Assembly: GCA_963749115.1 (NCBI GenBank)
Contig: CAVVLP010000009.1
Coordinates: forward strand, 14,740-78,739
Source: SZUA-36 sp963749115
Lineage (GTDB): Bacteria; Pseudomonadota; Gammaproteobacteria; Xanthomonadales; SZUA-36
Direction: 5' to 3'
DNA: 64,000 nt
Below are positions 16,999 to 28,695 of the stretch, in pieces (the first letter of the stretch is position 1; every line of letters begins with the position of its first letter). A model generated the notes under the pieces. It was not told the DNA's origin, searched no databases, and was given only the letters and a program-made list of their open reading frames with translations. The position numbers and the translations under genes are program-made.

Positions 16999-18094
16999 TT
17001 AGGAATATGATTCCAGAAACTGCGTGGCATATTCAGCCAGGGTTCCATTCTCAATCGCCCTTCTCAGACCTGCCATCAATTGCTGGTAGAAATACAGGTT
17101 ATGAACGGTAGCCAGGTGAGGCCCCAACATTTCCCTGCAACGATCCAGGTGCTTCAAGTAAGCCCGTGAGTAATTCTGACAGGTATAACAATCACAGTCC
17201 TCATCAATGGGCCGGGTATCCATGGCGAAACGCGAGTTGCGAATTTTAAGCACACCGCGTGAGGTAAAATAATAGCCGTTACGCGCATTGCGGGTTGGCA
17301 TGACACAATCGAACATATCGACACCGTGAAGAACTGCCGCAATAATGTCCTGTGGCCGCCCTACCCCCATCAGGTAGCGGGGTTTGTCTGCTGGCAATTC
17401 CGGCAGCGTATAACCCAGTACCAGTTCACGTTCATGTTCCGGTTCACCAACTGACAGCCCACCAATGGCGTAGCCATCAAAACCGATCCCTGTCAGCGCC
17501 TGTGCCGATTGCTGACGTAATCCTTCGTACATACTGCCCTGGACGATACCAAACAACGCAGCACTGCTTGTCGCCATGTGCTTCGCGGCAACGCTGCGCC
17601 CAGCGCATGGACATCTCCATGGACTCCGCTGCCTGCTGCTCGGTGGCCGGATAAGGTGTGCACTCGTCGAAGCACATCACGATATCTGATCCAAGGGCCG
17701 CCTGCACTGCCATTGATTCTTCCGGGCCCAGGAACACCCGGGCCCCATCGACAGGCGATGCAAACGTTACACCCTTCTCGGTAATTTTCCGCCGTTCGGA
17801 CAAACTCCAGACCTGGAAACCGCCGGAATCCGTCAAAATCGGTCTCTTCCACTGCATAAAATCATGCAGATCACCGTGAGCCCTGATGACTTCGGTCCCC
17901 GGACGCAACATCAGGTGAAAGGTATTACCCAAAAGAATTTCAGCACCGGTATCACGCACCGCCTTTGGTGTCATGGCCTTGACTGTGCCGTAGGTACCCA
18001 CCGGCATAAATGCAGGTGTTTCGACACGACCCCGGTCAAAGGATAGACGGCCACGCCGGGCCTTACCATCGGTATTCAGTAATTCAAATTGCAT
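16999..18094 (-). CDS. tgt: tRNA-guanine transglycosylase, one frame break
   Basis: Exchanges guanine-34 for preQ1 in tRNAs with GUN anticodons, in queuosine synthesis. The frame from ATG 18094 (MQFELLNTDGKARRGRL) has PAFMPVGTYGTVKAM, the catalytic-Asp segment ILTDSGGFQVWSL and DIVMCFDECTPYPAT. After a break near 17575 (one extra base) it continues ALFGIVQGSMYEGLR, GYAIGGLSVGEP, YLMGVGRPQDI, FDCVMPTRNARNG and the zinc site CDCYTCQNYSRAYLKHL. The joined protein is about 365 residues. The next gene upstream is queA, the following enzyme of the pathway, and yajC follows downstream. Confidence 0.95.
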
Positions 18095-18198
18095 CGGTTT
18101 CCCGGGGTTCATTGAAAGCGGGTTAATCGCATATTCTGACACTCAAACCCGTATATTGCACCAGCACTGAAAATCCTGGCGCAATACACGAACTTCAG

Positions 18199-19215
18199 TC
18201 AGGTAAGCAGCATCGCATCGCCATAACTGAAAAACCGGTAACCTTGCCCAACTGCATGCCGGTACGCTGCCAGTGTTTGCTGATGTCCGGCAAACGCACT
18301 GACCAGCATCAACAGGGTGGACTCGGGCAGATGGAAATTGGTGATCATTGCATCCACAACACGGAATTTGTAAGGCGGGTAGATGAATATTCTGCTATCA
18401 CCGGAAAACGGTTTCAATGAACCTCCCTGCGCGGCGGTCTCAAGACTGCGTACTGCAGTTGTCCCGACTGCGATGACACGCCCACCACGAACCCGTGTCT
18501 CAGCAATGGCGTCACAGGCGGATTGAGAAACCTCCAGCCACTCGGCATGCATCAGGTGATCTTCAATATCATCCACGCGTACGGGTTGGAATGTCCCGGC
18601 ACCGACATGCAATGTGACCGTTGTGGATTGAATACCCGCATCTTTCAACTGGTTCAGCAGGACCTGATCAAAGTGCAGTCCCGCTGTAGGTGCTGCCACG
18701 GCGCCGGGTGTTTCGGCAAATACGGTCTGGTAGCGACGCCGGTCGGCCTCATTATCTTCGCGTGTAATATAAGGTGGCAAAGGCATATGGCCGAGACTCT
18801 GTAGCAGAGCCATCAAATCAGCATTGACAGACTGCAGATGGAAAAAACCATCCTGCCGCCCCAGCACCAGCAACTCACTTCCGTCTTCCAGCACCAGTTT
18901 TCCACCTGGTTTCGGGGATTTGCTGGCCCGCACCTGGGCCAGGCATTCATTTTTGCTTAACAGGCGTTCGACCAGGATTTCTATCCGTCCACCACTGGCC
19001 TTAAGGCCATACAAGCGTGCAGGAATGACCTCTGTGTTATTGAACACCAGCAGATCACCCGGATTCAGCAAGGCTGGCAGGTCATTGAACTTTCTGTCGC
19101 TTAACTGGCTGGACTGCCTGTCAAAACATAACAGGCGACTCGAACTGCGTTGCGCCAGTGGTCGCTGTGCGATCAACTCCGCCGGTAATTGATAGTGAAA
19201 GTCTGTGCGCTTCAT
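18199..19215 (-). CDS. queA: S-adenosylmethionine:tRNA ribosyltransferase-isomerase
   Basis: Adds the epoxycyclopentanediol precursor from SAM to 7-aminomethyl-7-deazaguanine in tRNA, the step after Tgt. It has 338 residues from ATG 19215 (MKRTDFHYQLPAELIAQRP). The frame is open to 19257, but AGGA lies 7-10 bp before 19215 and the family starts here. Motifs: LVFNNTEVIPARLYG, PGAVAAPTAGLHFD, TLHVGAGTFQPVRV, GTTAVRSLE and TNFHLPESTLLMLVSAFAG. It is the first gene of the minus-strand queA-tgt-yajC-secDF run and is divergent from kynureninase. No preQ1 riboswitch was recognised upstream. Confidence 0.96.
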   Translation of the reverse strand: MKRTDFHYQLPAELIAQRPLAQRSSSRLLCFDRQSSQLSDRKFNDLPALLNPGDLLVFNNTEVIPARLYGLKASGGRIEILVERLLSKNECLAQVRASKSPKPGGKLVLEDGSELLVLGRQDGFFHLQSVNADLMALLQSLGHMPLPPYITREDNEADRRRYQTVFAETPGAVAAPTAGLHFDQVLLNQLKDAGIQSTTVTLHVGAGTFQPVRVDDIEDHLMHAEWLEVSQSACDAIAETRVRGGRVIAVGTTAVRSLETAAQGGSLKPFSGDSRIFIYPPYKFRVVDAMITNFHLPESTLLMLVSAFAGHQQTLAAYRHAVGQGYRFFSYGDAMLLT

Positions 19216-19362
19216 TAATATCCTGATTGTCTCAAAGTCATAGGCTGAACCGGCCATTGTCTCCTAAATTTTAAATGTGTCGCTATTATCCTTTAAAAGG
19301 ATACCTTGCCCCACCATAATGACGACGCAATTCTGTTTTTAAAGTACCGAGAGAAAATTTCG

Positions 19363-20638
19363 ATGAACAACAACCTCGAACAGGCGCAGGAACTTGACCG
19401 GCGAGATACCTTAAGTGGTTTCCGCGAGCCAGTTCTGCATTCCCAGAAAAGCTGATGGCAGTGAGCAATTGTATTTCTGCGGTAACTCCCTGGGCTTGCA
19501 ACCAAAAGCAGTCAGGGCCGCCGTGCTCGAAGAACTTGATGCCTGGCAACATCTGGCCGTGGAAGGTCACTTCAAGGGTCAACGCCCATGGTTGTCATAC
19601 AATGATTTACTGCGCGGGCCAATGGCCGAATTGGTCGGTGCCAAACCGCGGGAGGTGGCTCTGATGAATTCACTGACCGTCAACCTGCACCTGATGATGA
19701 TCAGTTTTTACCGGCCAACGGGTCGACGCAAGAAAATCCTGATAGAGCAGCAGTCCTTCCCGTCTGACCGCTACGCCGTGGAATCTCAAATCCGCATGCA
19801 TGGGCTTGACCCGGCCGAATGCCTGGTTGAAATCGAACCACCAGCCAATAGCCGGACAATCGACGAGACAGCCATCGAGGACTATCTTGCCGAACATGGC
19901 GAGCAGGTGGCACTGGTACTGTGGCCCGGTGTGCATTATGCCAGTGGTCAGTTTTTTGACCTGACCCGTATTGCAAGGTCAGCTCATTCTGCCGGTGCAC
20001 TTTGTGGTTTTGACCTTGCGCATGCGGTGGGAAACGTACCGTTGAACCTGCGTGAATGCGATGTCGATTTCGCTGTCTGGTGTACTTACAAATACCTGAA
20101 TTCGGGTATGGGATCAGTGGCAGCTTGCTTCGTGAATGAAAGACATGGTGAGCACGATGACCTTACCCGTCTGCATGGTTGGTGGGGCGCCCACCCGGAA
20201 TCACGCTTTCTGATGGGGCCTGAATTTGTGCCCGCCGAAGGGGCTGAAGCCTGGGTCTTGTCCAATCCACCTATCCTTGCCATGGCACCGATAAGGGTTG
20301 CGCTGGACATGTTTAAACTGGCAGGTATGACCGCATTGCGCGAGAAATCTGTCGCCATGACAGCTTATCTGGAACAACTGATCCGATCCGAACTGGACGA
20401 CTCGCTTGAGATCGTTACACCGGCGGAGCCTGAACGACGTGGGTGTCAACTTTCCCTGCGTGTGCTGGCCGGGCGTGATGCCGGAAGAGCCTTGTTTGAG
20501 CAACTCGAAGCGGCAGGCACCGTACCCGACTGGCGCGAACCGGATGTGATCCGGGTAGCGCCGGTTCCGATGTACAACCGGTTTGAGGATTGCTGGTTAC
20601 TCGTCAAGCAGGTCAAGGACTTTACCTGTAAAACCTGA
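19363..20638 (+). CDS. kynU: Kynureninase, one frame break near the N-terminus
   Basis: PLP enzyme that cleaves kynurenine to anthranilate and alanine in tryptophan breakdown. The ATG at 19363 reads MNNNLEQAQELDRRDTLSGF. One extra base near 19430-19440 shifts the frame, after which KADGSEQLYFCGNSLGLQPK continues to the stop. The total is about 424 residues, the family size. Seen: the PLP-lysine region AVWCTYKYLNSGMGSVA, GFDLAHAVGNVPLNL, and RLHGWWGAHPESRF. No kynurenine monooxygenase or tryptophan dioxygenase gene lies nearby, so the rest of the pathway must be elsewhere. It converges on the subtilase gene. Confidence 0.93.
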
Positions 20639-20805
20639 CCGGGCTAAACGCAGCTTTGCCCGCAGCATTTGCCGCGAAGGTCCCGGACCCGGCGGCCTAT
20701 TGGCAGGCTACCGGTGCTGTCAGTTTTATCGTGTCATCAGTACGATCAACAGAACCACTCAAAGGCGATTGCAGGACGTAATCCAGGTTCCAACTCATAC
20801 TATTT

Positions 20806-23800
20806 TCACTCGGTAATATCCCTGGTAAACAGGCCTACGGTATCAATCGTGATGGCTTTTTCTGCACATACCGCACAAAAACCATCGAACTGGAGTAAGC
20901 CTGCTTCGGGATTGGTGGAACTTTGCGGTTCCGGTGCGCCAATCAACCAGACCGGTTTACCGGAATCATCATAAATGTAGTGCACAAATGCCTGCGAAGT
21001 CTTGTTTACAACCACCGTGGCGCCACCGACACCATCCGCTGTGCGAGACCAAAGCCCGTTATAACTACGCTCGGTACCATCGACTTCCGGGCAGATCTGG
21101 GGCAGGCTCGGACGCTCCCTGTCGCTGCCATTTTTTCCAAATAATACAAAGGAAAAAATTGAATCATCCTCAGCCAACAGGGTGACCGACACATGACCCA
21201 CGGGAGTCGACTGTTGCAATAATCCGTCGTTGGTAAAACGCAGCAATTCCGCTACCCACACGTTACCTACCGGCTCCGGAGCGGAAGCCAGGTACCAGGC
21301 AGGTTTGCCATCATCGTCATAGGTATACCACAGGAAAGCGCGGTAACCACCACTCGATGAGTAGTCATAACCCTGGCTTAGATCCTCCCTGGAAGAGGCC
21401 TGCCATAAGCCGGCCCGTAAGGGTATGGGTGTGCCTGAGAAGTCTAAATCTGCCCTGATTTCAACACTCGCGTGGGCGTTGCTGCTGTTCTTGAGCACCG
21501 CGAACCATCGACCTGGAACAGCATTGATGCCGGTGGACGTCAGCGTGGGACCCGTGTCGCCTGAACCGGTAGCCGAGGCCAGCGGTCCGCCGCTCATATC
21601 AGGCGCAGTAACAAAGGGCGCATTTGTAAATGCGTCATCGAAGTCTACCCGGTACAACTCGAGCGCAAGGGCCGCGTTTTGTCCGCTATCGGCACCTGTT
21701 GCAGATGTCGAAATAGTAAATGACTCTGTCCCCGGTGGTATATCGAAGTAAATGCGGTCATGCGTACCGCCGCTTTCGACTGTTAGACCACGATTTACGC
21801 CATCCATCAATACAAGCGTTTCCGGGTCCGCTATACCCGGGCTTGAAAAAGATGACCGGAATAATACCAATGTTATTTGGCGTTTCACGACGTGTTCCGA
21901 TACCAACGGCACCGATCAGTTCAGTACCGGGTACGGCACCCACATTATCCCAGGACACACGTACTTTCTGGCTTGCGCCGGCGGCCACGATTCCGCTGCC
22001 ACTTGCCGTCAAAGGCATAGCTGTGTCATGACTCACCACTGCGGATTTCAGCGTGGCCGCATCCTGTGGGAGCGTGGCTTCCCAGTTCTGAACCATGACC
22101 CAGTACTCACCGGCGACGGGACTGAATAAATCGCATAACTCTATATCCGTTGGGGAGGTACTGGCGCAGAGCTCTTCACTTTCCTGGGCTTTACCATCGC
22201 CATTGGCATCCAGACCAACAAACAGGTCCAGGTCTGCAGATGTTGAAGGCAGTGTTTCAGTGTGCAGCCACAATGTACCTTCAGGTACCGTGTGCCATAC
22301 CGTCATCACACCTTCACCACCATCATAAGGATCGTCATCGGTCGGATCCTGGGGCAGGAATTCTACCGTTTCAGTCGGAACAACCAGGCCGCCACTGGTG
22401 AAGGTGGCATCCGGCATGGCGGATAGCCCACTCAGCTCAAACTCCTGCCAACCGGAGATATCATCGCTGTTAATTATCCATTCAAACGGCAATTCACCGC
22501 CATCTGCAAAAACCGCCACGGGAAATACGGCATCGGGGAGCCCATTTGAACTGAGCCGCACCTCACCATATACCCATGCACCCACCAATTCGGACTGGCT
22601 CAGATCAATGTTTATAGTCAACTCCCGGCTGGCGTCCTGCGCCAGCGTGAAATTCGCCGGTGAAACACTGACAGATACTCCGTTGGCAAACCCTGTAGTC
22701 GTTGCACTCCAGGACGCGCCACCTGCCAAATCGGTAACGGTGCGTTGAAAAGCGCAGGAGGTGCGGCAAACCGAATCAACAAGACCCGGCAAATTCAAAT
22801 CCCTGGGGTCGCCACCCTGATCGGGATCTGCCGCAAGAAAATCACTTTCGGTTTCATCCAGGTACAAACCCGTATTCACCGCTTGATCCAGACGCGGTCT
22901 GCCGGCACCGCGTTTGAAGGTTGTCGCTTCTGAGCCGTTAAAATCAATTGCCAACTCCGGTGTGGCGGTCATCATCAATGCCGATGAAATCATCGATGGT
23001 GTCCAGTCAGAATGAACGGACTTGAGCAAAGCGGCGCCGCCTGTTACATGTGGTGAAGACATTGAAGTGCCTGTCAGGAATGCAAAATTGTTACTAACAC
23101 TGCCGGCACCCAGTATCTCTGTGCCCGGCGCAATGAGATCGGGTTTCAAAACATTCTGGATGGGTGGCAGACCGGGCCCGCGTGAACTGCTATTGGCTAT
23201 TTGATCGCCAGCTTCCGCGATATGGAATATTGAAAAACCACTCAGGCCGCCCTGGTGATCGGATCCGCTTGCCAGCCAGGTGCGCAATTCATCACTGTTT
23301 TTAAGACCCAGGTGGGTCGCCGCCAGGCAATGATCATCGGCGACAATATCCTCACCCCAATCATCGGTATTGGCCAGGATATAACCGCCGGCCCCGGCCA
23401 GTTGAAGGTTTTTTCCCTTCTCTACACGACCGTAGGTGCCTCGATCACAGACCACGATTTCACCACTAAATGTTCCGGGCGCAAATGGATTACTCAAGCC
23501 GGTATTGCTGGCACAATCCTGCCCTGACTGAGGTTCCCCGGTACCGCAAAGCGCGTTTCCGTAATCCTTTGCATGGACGATTTCTCTGACACCAATGCCA
23601 TCTGTGAAGCTGGCACCAATCAGGGCGTTGGGGGGTGGTGTATCACCACCGCTGAGACTTTCTAATGCGCTTGCAAATACCCGGTCATGGGTGGCATTTC
23701 CGACCGCGGTAATCCAGGGTGCATTGGCCGGTGATCCGATAGTACCGGCATTGGGGCCTGCGTTGCCGGCAGATGTTGCGACAAAAATACCGGCCGCCCT

Positions 23801-24895
23801 GAGATTGAGAAAAGCCAAAGTTGTCGTGCCGTTACGCCACGGGTCATCTGCCTCGGTGCCTATGGAGTAGTTCACCACATCCACCTTGTCGATGATGGCC
23901 TGTTCAATCGCACTGAAAATTGCAGAGGTCTGGCAACCATCATCATCCGGATCTGCTGCATCCCCGATAAAACAGACACGGTAGCTGACAATGTTGGCAT
24001 TTGGAGCAACACCGGCTATTACGGTGGGAACGTCATTGAGGGTTACATTGAGAGGGTTACCAACCGCAATTGACGCAACATGTGAGCCATGGCCTGAATT
24101 GTCCTTGCCGTCTGTATTTTCTTCGGTCTCAACTGTTCCCGGGTCGTCTTCAACGAAATCGTATACCCCGACAAGCTTGTCGTTACAAAGCACTTCGCTC
24201 TTGGAGCACAGGCCCAACTGAATGATGTAAGGATTGACGTGGTCCCAACCGGGTGAAGAACCTTCGCCTGCATCTACAAACGAATTATGATCCCAGTTAA
24301 TACCGGAATCGATCAAGCCAACGACAATACCTTCACCGCCGCTTGCCGGGAACGGGCCTGCACTTCCGTTATAGATTTTGTCGGCACCAATCCAGTTCGG
24401 ACCCGAATCAGTTTCCAGTTTTTGAATTTCGTCGGGTAATACAGACTTTACTCCGGGGATATCACGCAGGGCTTGTACTTCGGCGTCGCTAAGCTCGGTT
24501 GCAAAACCATTCAGGGCATTTCGATAACGGTGAGTCGCTCTTAGCTGCCGGCCCAGTCTGAGTACCGATTCACCGCGAACAGATTCAAACCTTTCATCCA
24601 GAAACCTGAGATATTTTTTTGAATCCGGTGAATTGACATCCAGTTTTCGCGCACCGGTAAAGTGGTTAGCCGTTGCCTGGAAACGTGTCAGGTCCATCTC
24701 CCGCTCGGGTGTATGCATGATGCGACCGTCATAGGCCGCAAGAGGCGGGTCATCAAGAATGACGATATACCTTTGCTTGTCGCTGCCAGGCGCAGGTTCT
24801 GCAGTACTCTTTGCGAACACCGGTGTAGCAAGGATCAGTGCTGTAAGAACTGCGAAACAAAGCACTGTACTAAAAATTTTCAAACGCTCATCCAT
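20806..24895 (-). CDS. Large secreted S8 (subtilisin-like) peptidase, one frame break
   Basis: Exported serine protease of about 1,360 residues once two frames are joined near 21850 (one extra base). Domains in order: signal peptide 1-28; I9-type propeptide inhibitor about 40-160; S8 catalytic domain with Asp196 (VVGLIDSGINWD), His269 (NSGHGSHVAS) and Ser611 (GTSMSSPHVTGG); an inserted PA domain about 470-560 (GEIVVCDRGTYGRVEKGKN); Fn3-like and beta-sandwich segments to about 1040. The C-terminus carries two Trp-rich repeats (LRAGLWQASSRED then FLWYTYDDDGKPAWYLA, and SYNGLWSR then VHYIYDDSGKPVWLIG). These match a domain in two other secreted proteins here. Probable role: extracellular protein degradation, possibly surface-bound through the C-terminal repeats. 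Confidence 0.9.
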
Positions 24896-24906
24896 GACTT
24901 ATTCCT

Positions 24907-26265
24907 TCATCCCTTTACCGGTACCCGCATGGTTACCAGTTCCTCTGCCGCGGTCGGGTGTATGCCCGTGGTGAGGTCAAATTGTTTTTTCGTAAGGCCG
25001 GATTTTATCGCAACTGCAAAACCCTGCACAATTTCAGGCGCATCCATACCGACCACATGCAAACCCACCACCTTGTCAGATGAAGCCTGCACCAGCAGCT
25101 TCATCATGGTCTTTTCCTGTCGGCCGGACAGCGTGTGTTTCATCGGTGTGAATACCGACTTGTAAACATCGAGTTGTCCATAATGAACAGCTGCGTCCTT
25201 TTCCGAAAACCCGACGGTAGCAACCGGCGGGTGCGAAAACACCGCCGATGGTATAAACCTGTGATTAACAGGTCGCGGTTTCCCACCAAATTCACTGTCT
25301 GCAAATGCATGACCTTCCATTAATGCCACCGGCGTCAGATTAACCCTGTTGGTTACATCACCAACAGCAAACACATTCTGCAGGTTGGTTTGCGAATATT
25401 CATTGACCGGGATCATGCCACCCGGCAATGCATGTACACCGGCATCCTGCAATCCAAGACCCCGTACATTGGGTACTCTCCCCGTGGCGAACATCACGGT
25501 ATCAGCCTGCAACTCATTGCCATCATCAAGCTTTAAAGTTATGTGACCCTCCGACTGCCTGATCAGTTCAGTCACATTGATGTTCAAACGTATTTCGATA
25601 CCCTTTTTCTGCATTTCGGCTGCCAACGTATTCTGAACATCGTGGTCAAAACCGCGGAGTATCTGTTCGCCACGATAGAGCTGAACAACTTTGGAGCCCA
25701 GACCGTTAAATATACCGGCGAACTCACAGGCAATAAATCCACCTCCTATCACGGCAACACGCTTTGGAAGTGATTTGAGATGAAATGCCTCATCTGAAGT
25801 GATGCTGTGCTCAACACCTGGAATTTCCGGTTTCCATGGGCGCGCTCCGGTTGCGATCAGTATCTTGTCAGCGCTGACAATATCTTCCCCAAGCTGAACC
25901 TGGTGTGAATTCAGCATTTTGCCGTGTACTGAAAACAGTTTCACACCGGAATTTTCAAGCAACCCCAGGTAGACCTGGTTAAGGCGGTCAATTTCACGGT
26001 CTTTATTTTCAATCAGGCGGGACCAGCTGAAACGTGTCTCGCCGACATCCCAACCGTAGCCCGCAGCATCCTCGAATTCTTCGTGGAAATGAGCGGCATA
26101 GGACAGGAGTTTCTTAGGCACACAACCACGGATGACACAGGTACCCCCAACCCGGCTCGATTCACAGATACCAACACGGGCGCCATATCCTGCAGCAATC
26201 CGCGCAGCACGTACACCGCCTGAGCCCGCGCCTATGACGAACAGGTCAAAATCAAATTCACTCAT
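24907..26265 (-). CDS. gor: Glutathione-disulfide reductase
   Basis: NADPH-dependent flavoenzyme that regenerates reduced glutathione, matching the glutathione-dependent adhC/fghA pathway in this window. It has 452 residues from ATG 26265. The frame is open to 26334, but AAGGA sits 5 bp before this ATG and directly abuts the earlier one. Motifs: FAD site FVIGAGSGGVRAARIA; redox pair Cys43/Cys48 in GGTCVIRGCVPKK; NADPH site AVIGGGFIACEFA; FAVGDV; and the C-terminal GIHPTAAEELVTMR with the catalytic His. The start overlaps the stop of the upstream membrane-protein gene by 8 bp, implying translational coupling. Confidence 0.95.
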   Translation of the reverse strand: MSEFDFDLFVIGAGSGGVRAARIAAGYGARVGICESSRVGGTCVIRGCVPKKLLSYAAHFHEEFEDAAGYGWDVGETRFSWSRLIENKDREIDRLNQVYLGLLENSGVKLFSVHGKMLNSHQVQLGEDIVSADKILIATGARPWKPEIPGVEHSITSDEAFHLKSLPKRVAVIGGGFIACEFAGIFNGLGSKVVQLYRGEQILRGFDHDVQNTLAAEMQKKGIEIRLNINVTELIRQSEGHITLKLDDGNELQADTVMFATGRVPNVRGLGLQDAGVHALPGGMIPVNEYSQTNLQNVFAVGDVTNRVNLTPVALMEGHAFADSEFGGKPRPVNHRFIPSAVFSHPPVATVGFSEKDAAVHYGQLDVYKSVFTPMKHTLSGRQEKTMMKLLVQASSDKVVGLHVVGMDAPEIVQGFAVAIKSGLTKKQFDLTTGIHPTAAEELVTMRVPVKG

Positions 26266-27226
26266 GGCCATCCTTGATATTGGTATTTTTCGGGATCGAA
26301 TTACTGATGTAGCGCTTGTTGATGCGTATTGCAATGGTGCTCAGGGCAATAAACACCAGACCCAGCAAAATAAGCACCAGCGGCCATCCCAGGGAATCCT
26401 GGAAATGCTCGGATGTGAAATAACTGATGTAGGCGAGTATTGCGACTGTACTGGTAAAAAGAAGCGTGCGGCTGCGTACCCAGGTGCTCAAGAATACACC
26501 GCCACAGGCGGCGCCGAGAAAAACAAGTTCAATCGCGGTGTGCTGAATCAATTCGAACAAGCCGTATAAAAATGAGGACGATCCCAGCAGGTACCAAAAC
26601 GGATTCAAACCGCTGTACGGAGTTCTCTCAAGACCGAGACAAAGACCCACGGTCGAGGCTCCCAGGATCAAGGCGATGATGTCGTCATCGACTTTAAGCA
26701 GATCAAGTGTGACACCAAAAAACCAAAGCGCAAAGAATACGGTTGTAAACAGTAAAGTCGTATCCCGTTTTTGCCAGAAAACCGCCAGCTGCTGTACTGT
26801 CATGATCCCTGCCGTCAGCATGGCCGCATGGTGCCAGTTGCCACCGCTTGAAAACTCATCAATTGCAACCAGGATACCCACGGGTTGCAAGGCGGCTGCA
26901 ATCAGGTAAAGCGGTGTTTTAACCCGGGCATAACGTTCATCTCCGGACGCCACCAACGCCATGATAAATACCGCGATTCCAGAACCCAGCGTGACGATTA
27001 TCCGCGCTGCGGTATTCATGGCATCCCAGTTCAAAGCGATAAATATGCTGAGCCCGGCAAAAATGAAGATTCCACCAAGATAACCCAGAATGCGCCCCAG
27101 TATGCTTGAAGATGGTTCCGCACTGTCACCGGCCTGCTTGAAAGCGGTTTCAATATCCACCGCTGTCAGGCCATGTTGACGCGCGATCGAGAGGATCTGT
27201 TCGATGGCTTCGTTCCTGCTTTCCAT
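26258..27226 (-). CDS. DUF2157-type multispanning membrane protein
   Basis: Inner-membrane protein of 322 residues. A short soluble N-terminus (IEQILSIARQHGLTAVDIE) precedes about nine hydrophobic helices, the first being LGYLGGIFIFAGLSIFIALN. The N-terminal segment and helix pattern are typical of DUF2157 proteins, whose function is unknown. It follows the adjacent anchored protein (stop at 27228) after 1 bp and overlaps gor by 8 bp, so the three are probably one transcript. DUF2157 proteins often sit beside a GDYXXLXY-type anchored protein; the upstream gene may be that partner. Confidence 0.75.
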   Translation of the reverse strand: MESRNEAIEQILSIARQHGLTAVDIETAFKQAGDSAEPSSSILGRILGYLGGIFIFAGLSIFIALNWDAMNTAARIIVTLGSGIAVFIMALVASGDERYARVKTPLYLIAAALQPVGILVAIDEFSSGGNWHHAAMLTAGIMTVQQLAVFWQKRDTTLLFTTVFFALWFFGVTLDLLKVDDDIIALILGASTVGLCLGLERTPYSGLNPFWYLLGSSSFLYGLFELIQHTAIELVFLGAACGGVFLSTWVRSRTLLFTSTVAILAYISYFTSEHFQDSLGWPLVLILLGLVFIALSTIAIRINKRYISNSIPKNTNIKDGHE

Positions 27227-27227
27227 G

Positions 27228-27818
27228 TCATTCTTCCCCGTTCAATACCCAAGCTACGAATCGGGCGTCGTTGTACCAATAGTCAGAAGTCGGTAAACGC
27301 ACTCGGATAACAACCCCGTTTTTTGAAATTCTCACATCATTGCGATGACGTGATCCGCCAAACATTTCCATGATGAATCCACCGCCCCTTCGCCTCCCAC
27401 CGAACTCGTAGCCGTCGGGCGCCTTCAGTTTGTCGCTGACCCTCACGCCGGCAAGCTCCGGTATGGGTAGATCCGTACCGTCTTTGAGTTCAGCAATATT
27501 CTCAGGAATCGGAATACTGATTTCCGAGATTTCGCCGCTCGAATGGTGGTAACGAAACAAGCGGGGGTAATTGTCATAATAGGTATTATCAAGTGGGCTG
27601 GTGACTGCCTTGAGTTGCCCATCAATAACGGAGAGGTTGATTCTGACCTGCGTGGTCTTTGCGGTGGCCCTACCCTGGAACGAGAGCAGAAGATCATGTG
27701 CTGGTGGAGTTGAATACAGACCTGGCAATATGCTTGCCAGGGCAAAAAACAGAACGACCAGAAGCGGCAAAGCGATGCTGACCACGATCATCATATTTTT
27801 ACGTAAAAAAGTTCTCAT
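27228..27818 (-). CDS. Membrane-anchored protein of unknown function, partner of the DUF2157 gene
   Basis: Protein of 196 residues with one N-terminal membrane helix at about 9-32 (MIVVSIALPLLVVLFFALAS) and a periplasmic beta-rich domain. It contains YDNYPRLFRYHHSSGE, a Gly/Arg-rich stretch GGRRRGGGF and ends DYWYNDARFVAWVLNGEE. I recognise no catalytic motif. Position directly before the DUF2157 gene suggests a two-component membrane complex, which is inference from order only. It is the first gene of the minus-strand set and is divergent from the ccm cluster across 255 bp, in which I see no other gene. Confidence 0.6.
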   Translation of the reverse strand: MRTFLRKNMMIVVSIALPLLVVLFFALASILPGLYSTPPAHDLLLSFQGRATAKTTQVRINLSVIDGQLKAVTSPLDNTYYDNYPRLFRYHHSSGEISEISIPIPENIAELKDGTDLPIPELAGVRVSDKLKAPDGYEFGGRRRGGGFIMEMFGGSRHRNDVRISKNGVVIRVRLPTSDYWYNDARFVAWVLNGEE

Positions 27819-28073
27819 GAGTTTCTCTTTTGGCTGCAGTGCCAGCTGGCCATTCTAGTTGATAATCACTCTTATTTGTGTTCTGGCAACCGAGACACTA
27901 TATTAATCCCCTACAAACGCTGCGCGGCTCAATAAATAACCATTTTACATGACTAAAATCATTCAAAGTGCAGTTTTGCTACGTCATAATCGCCTGCCAT
28001 TGCATTAACGGCCAATGTGCCCACATAACTAAACCAACAAACGGAACACGCGGATTTGCCAAATAATTCTCAC

Positions 28074-28695
28074 ATGCTTGCAGTATCTGAACTCAGTTTT
28101 GAACGATACTTCGAACGGGTTTTCGAGCCGGTCAGTTTTGAACTGGATGCGGGTTCCCTGTTGTTGATTACCGGTTCCAATGGCTGTGGCAAAACCACCC
28201 TGTTAAGACTATTGGCGGGATTACTCGAGCCCAGTGAAGGCAAGATACAGCAAAAGTGAACAACCTTTGTATGCCGGTCATTTCCCGGCCATCAAGGACG
28301 ACCTGAGCGTGCAAGAGAACATCCGTTTCTGGATGAAATTTATGGGGACACGCAAATCGGGCCAGATGACCGGATTGTGTGAACAGGTTATTGAAGAGAT
28401 CGGTCTGACACCGGTTGCATTACAGGAAGGGCGAACACTCTCCGCCGGTCAGCGTAAACGCTGCTCCCTGGCGCGCTTGCTTTTCTGTGATGAATCCCTG
28501 TGGTTACTGGATGAGCCATACTCGAACCTCGACCCTCAGGGCATCGCCATGCTGGACCAGATATTAAAAACACATCTGAATGCCGGTGGTGCCTGCATCA
28601 TGACAACCCATGGCAGCTTGCGCCCCGAGGGGTTTGATTTGCAGGAATGTCACATGATCAGCGGCCGTGAACGCTATGCCGGGGCAGCAGCATGA
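28074..28695 (+). CDS. ccmA: Cytochrome c maturation ATP-binding protein CcmA, one frame break
   Basis: ATPase of the CcmAB(CD) transporter that releases holo-CcmE during System I cytochrome c maturation. The first frame has Walker A TGSNGCGKTTLLRLLAGLL at about residues 33-51. After a break near 28245 (one extra base) come YAGHFPAIKDDLSVQENIRF, the ABC signature LSAGQRKRCSLARLL and Walker B LWLLDEPYSNLD. The joined length is about 206 residues, normal for CcmA. I chose ATG 28074 over TTG 28056. ccmB overlaps its stop by 4 bp. It is the first gene of a complete ccmABCDEFGHI run. Confidence 0.94.
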
